Assembly: GCA_937870915.1 (NCBI GenBank)
Contig: CALMZQ010000036.1
Span: 1-34,947 of the forward strand
Source of the DNA: an uncultured Ignavibacteria bacterium
Lineage (GTDB): Bacteria > Bacteroidota > Ignavibacteria > Kapaibacteriales > Kapaibacteriaceae
Direction of reading: 5' to 3'
Length of the DNA: 34,947 bases
Made by a program: the position numbers and the translations under genes. The number at the start of each line of letters is the position of its first letter. The stretch's first letter is position 1. Of this stretch, positions 33,620 through 34,947 are shown piece by piece. Below the pieces are notes generated by a model. The model saw only the letters and a list, made by a program, of their open reading frames with translations, had not been told where the DNA came from and ran no database searches.

Positions 33620-33736
33620 TTCCGGAGCATGTTGACCCCCCTGTACCGGAGCATATTGACCCCCCCGTACCGGAGCATGTTGACCCCCCCTTGGGGGTAT
33701 TGATTCATGACATTCCGGCAGATACTGACCCCCCTG
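33620..33736 (+). repeat. IS left-end tandem repeats (four units)
   Basis: Units CCGGAGCATGTTGACCCCCC occur near 33622, 33646 and 33670 (about 24-bp spacing), and a diverged unit CCGGCAGATACTGACCCCCC near 33715. Multiple end repeats are a known feature of IS21-family elements and probably bind IstA. Confidence 0.8.
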
Positions 33737-33790
33737 TGGTCGGTATAGGACAATTGGCTGATTATTGGTCTTTCTATTCAAGGAGACCAA

Positions 33791-34947
33791 ATGGCAGGCA
33801 AGCCAATTGCAATGAACAAATACAAAGAACTGATCTTGCTTTTCCAACGTCGTGTCTCCATCAAGGAGTCAGCACGCACACTGTGCATCAGCCGTAACAC
33901 GGTCAGACGCTACCGGCTTCAACTGGTGAAACACCCGCACCTGCTCGAGGAGCTCTTAGCCATGGAAGAGCCGGAGCTCTCTGCCTGGTTCGCATTGCCG
34001 CCGGCAGAGACGGTTGACACTGATAGGTACACGGAGTTCGTGCAACGTGTGCCGGCCATGCTGGCCGAACTCAAGTCAAAGGGAGTTACCAAGTACCTAC
34101 TCTGGAGCGAGTACCGCCAAGAGTGCGGCGAGGGGTACGGCTATAGCCAGTTCTGCTACTACCTGCGCCTGCAGTCCAAGGCTGATCAGGTGAGCATGGT
34201 TCAGCACTGGGAGCCGGGTGAAGTGCTCTTCGTCGACTTCGCCGGTCACACCATGGATGTGACAGACCCGCACACAGGTGAAGCCATTGCGCGGCAGATC
34301 TTTCTGGCAACGATGGGCCATTCACAGCTGACCTATGCCGTTGCCATTGCCCGGCAAACGGTAGAGTGTTTTGTTGAGGCCCTTGAGAATGCGCTTCAGT
34401 TCTTCCAAGGTGCGCCCCAGCTCTTGGTCTGCGACAACTTGAAGTCTGCCGTGGTCACACCCGACCGCTATGATCCGACGCTCACACGCGCGCTGGCCGA
34501 TGTGGCCGCGCACTACAACATGGTCGTGATGCCTGCCCGTGTAAGCACACCACAGGACAAGTCACGCGTAGAGCTTGGCGTCAAGCACTTTTATCAGCGT
34601 GTGAAAGCGCCACTGCGCAAGATGAACTTCTTCAGCGATGCAGATCTCAACAAGGCCATCACCGAGAAGATCACTACAAGCAACAATACGCCTATGCAGC
34701 GCTCAGGAGCGTCGCGCCAAGAAGTCTTCAACAGCAAAGAACGCTCGTCTCTCTTGCCATTGCCGGCCCAGCGCTTTGAGCTCAAGTGGCGCAGGTCTCT
34801 CATGGTACAGAAGAACAACCATATCTATCTCGCCCGCGACAAGACCTACTACTCGGCGCCATACATCTATGTTGGCCGGCGTGTAGAGGTGATCTACACG
34901 GCAACGCTGGTAACCATCTATGCCGATGGCAAGCGCGTAGCAACTCA
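33791..34947 (+). CDS. istA: IS21-family transposase IstA, 3' truncated by window end
   Basis: AAGGAG lies 5 bases before ATG 33791. The frame is open to the window edge (385 codons, no stop). An N-terminal helix-turn-helix (SIKESARTLCISRNTVRRYR, residues about 23-42) is followed by a DDE integrase-type core: D149 (LFVDFAGH), D215 (LLVCDNLKS) and E261 (QDKSRVELGVKHF). It catalyses cut/copy and insertion together with the ATPase IstB, which should follow just outside the window. Confidence 0.9.
   Translation, partial: MAGKPIAMNKYKELILLFQRRVSIKESARTLCISRNTVRRYRLQLVKHPHLLEELLAMEEPELSAWFALPPAETVDTDRYTEFVQRVPAMLAELKSKGVTKYLLWSEYRQECGEGYGYSQFCYYLRLQSKADQVSMVQHWEPGEVLFVDFAGHTMDVTDPHTGEAIARQIFLATMGHSQLTYAVAIARQTVECFVEALENALQFFQGAPQLLVCDNLKSAVVTPDRYDPTLTRALADVAAHYNMVVMPARVSTPQDKSRVELGVKHFYQRVKAPLRKMNFFSDADLNKAITEKITTSNNTPMQRSGASRQEVFNSKERSSLLPLPAQRFELKWRRSLMVQKNNHIYLARDKTYYSAPYIYVGRRVEVIYTATLVTIYADGKRVAT

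Larger units (their letters stand above)
33614..34947 (+). mobile_element. IS21-family insertion sequence, left part
   Basis: Begins TGTAGATTCCGGAGCATG, with the 5'-TG end of the IS21 family. The left end carries four transposase-binding-type repeats and is followed by an istA-like gene. The right end and istB are beyond the window. Confidence 0.8.

Noticed and set aside
33691-33897. Short open frame overlapping the IS left end
   Set aside because: It overlaps the end repeats and the istA start in another frame and shows no protein-like features.

Overview
The window looks like a chromosomal segment from a member of the Bacteroidota/Chlorobi (FCB) group, possibly a Kapabacteria- or Ignavibacteria-type lineage. 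The main evidence is several secreted proteins ending in type IX secretion (T9SS)-like C-terminal sorting domains, OmpA-type outer-membrane proteins, and a fused CzcA-TolC metal pump of the kind typical of Bacteroidota. The lineage is an inference from protein style; there is no rRNA or marker gene in the window.

Layout. 0.2-5.6 kb: a minus-strand helical hypothetical protein, then a plus-strand run of exported proteins (a small lipoprotein-like gene, a Cys-rich protein, an Asp-box protein with a T9SS-like tail, and a tiny protein that is little more than a sorting domain). 5.7-7.2 kb: a VapBC-type toxin-antitoxin pair with an operator-like inverted repeat, a small membrane protein and a frameshifted tspO. 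7.2-9.4 kb: a block of nested hairpin repeats around a perfect terminator palindrome, then two exported hypothetical proteins. 9.5-10.7 kb: a DUF4143 AAA+ ATPase preceded by a long palindrome. 10.9-16.7 kb: a two-gene unit of a double-OmpA outer-membrane protein and a giant VWA/WD40/T9SS protein. 16.8-18.4 kb: a sugar transferase translationally coupled to a protein resembling archaeal-type (type II) glyceraldehyde-3-phosphate dehydrogenase.

18.4-25 kb is an accessory zone. It has one intact tyrosine recombinase, two 3'-end relics of the same recombinase family, small exported or membrane cargo genes, a low-GC methyltransferase, and repeated copies of an intergenic element about 171 bp long. 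Complete copies of this element have perfect terminal inverted repeats and internal units that resemble the ends of the IS21-type element at 33.6 kb. A degenerate tRNA T-arm/acceptor fragment with a terminator lies just before the intact integrase and may mark its attachment site.

25.0-33.5 kb is a minus-strand heavy-metal resistance operon: a ZntA-like P-type ATPase, a His-rich small protein, an RND pump fused to an outer-membrane factor, and a His-rich adaptor lipoprotein. It is bordered by two copies of the 171-bp element; the right-hand copy is interrupted by an IS21-family element whose istA gene runs off the end of the window.

The least-explained features are the recombinase-relic cargo array with its interspersed IS21-end-like repeats, the WD40 propeller apparently inserted into an Ig-like domain, and the GAPDH-like enzyme coupled to a sugar transferase.
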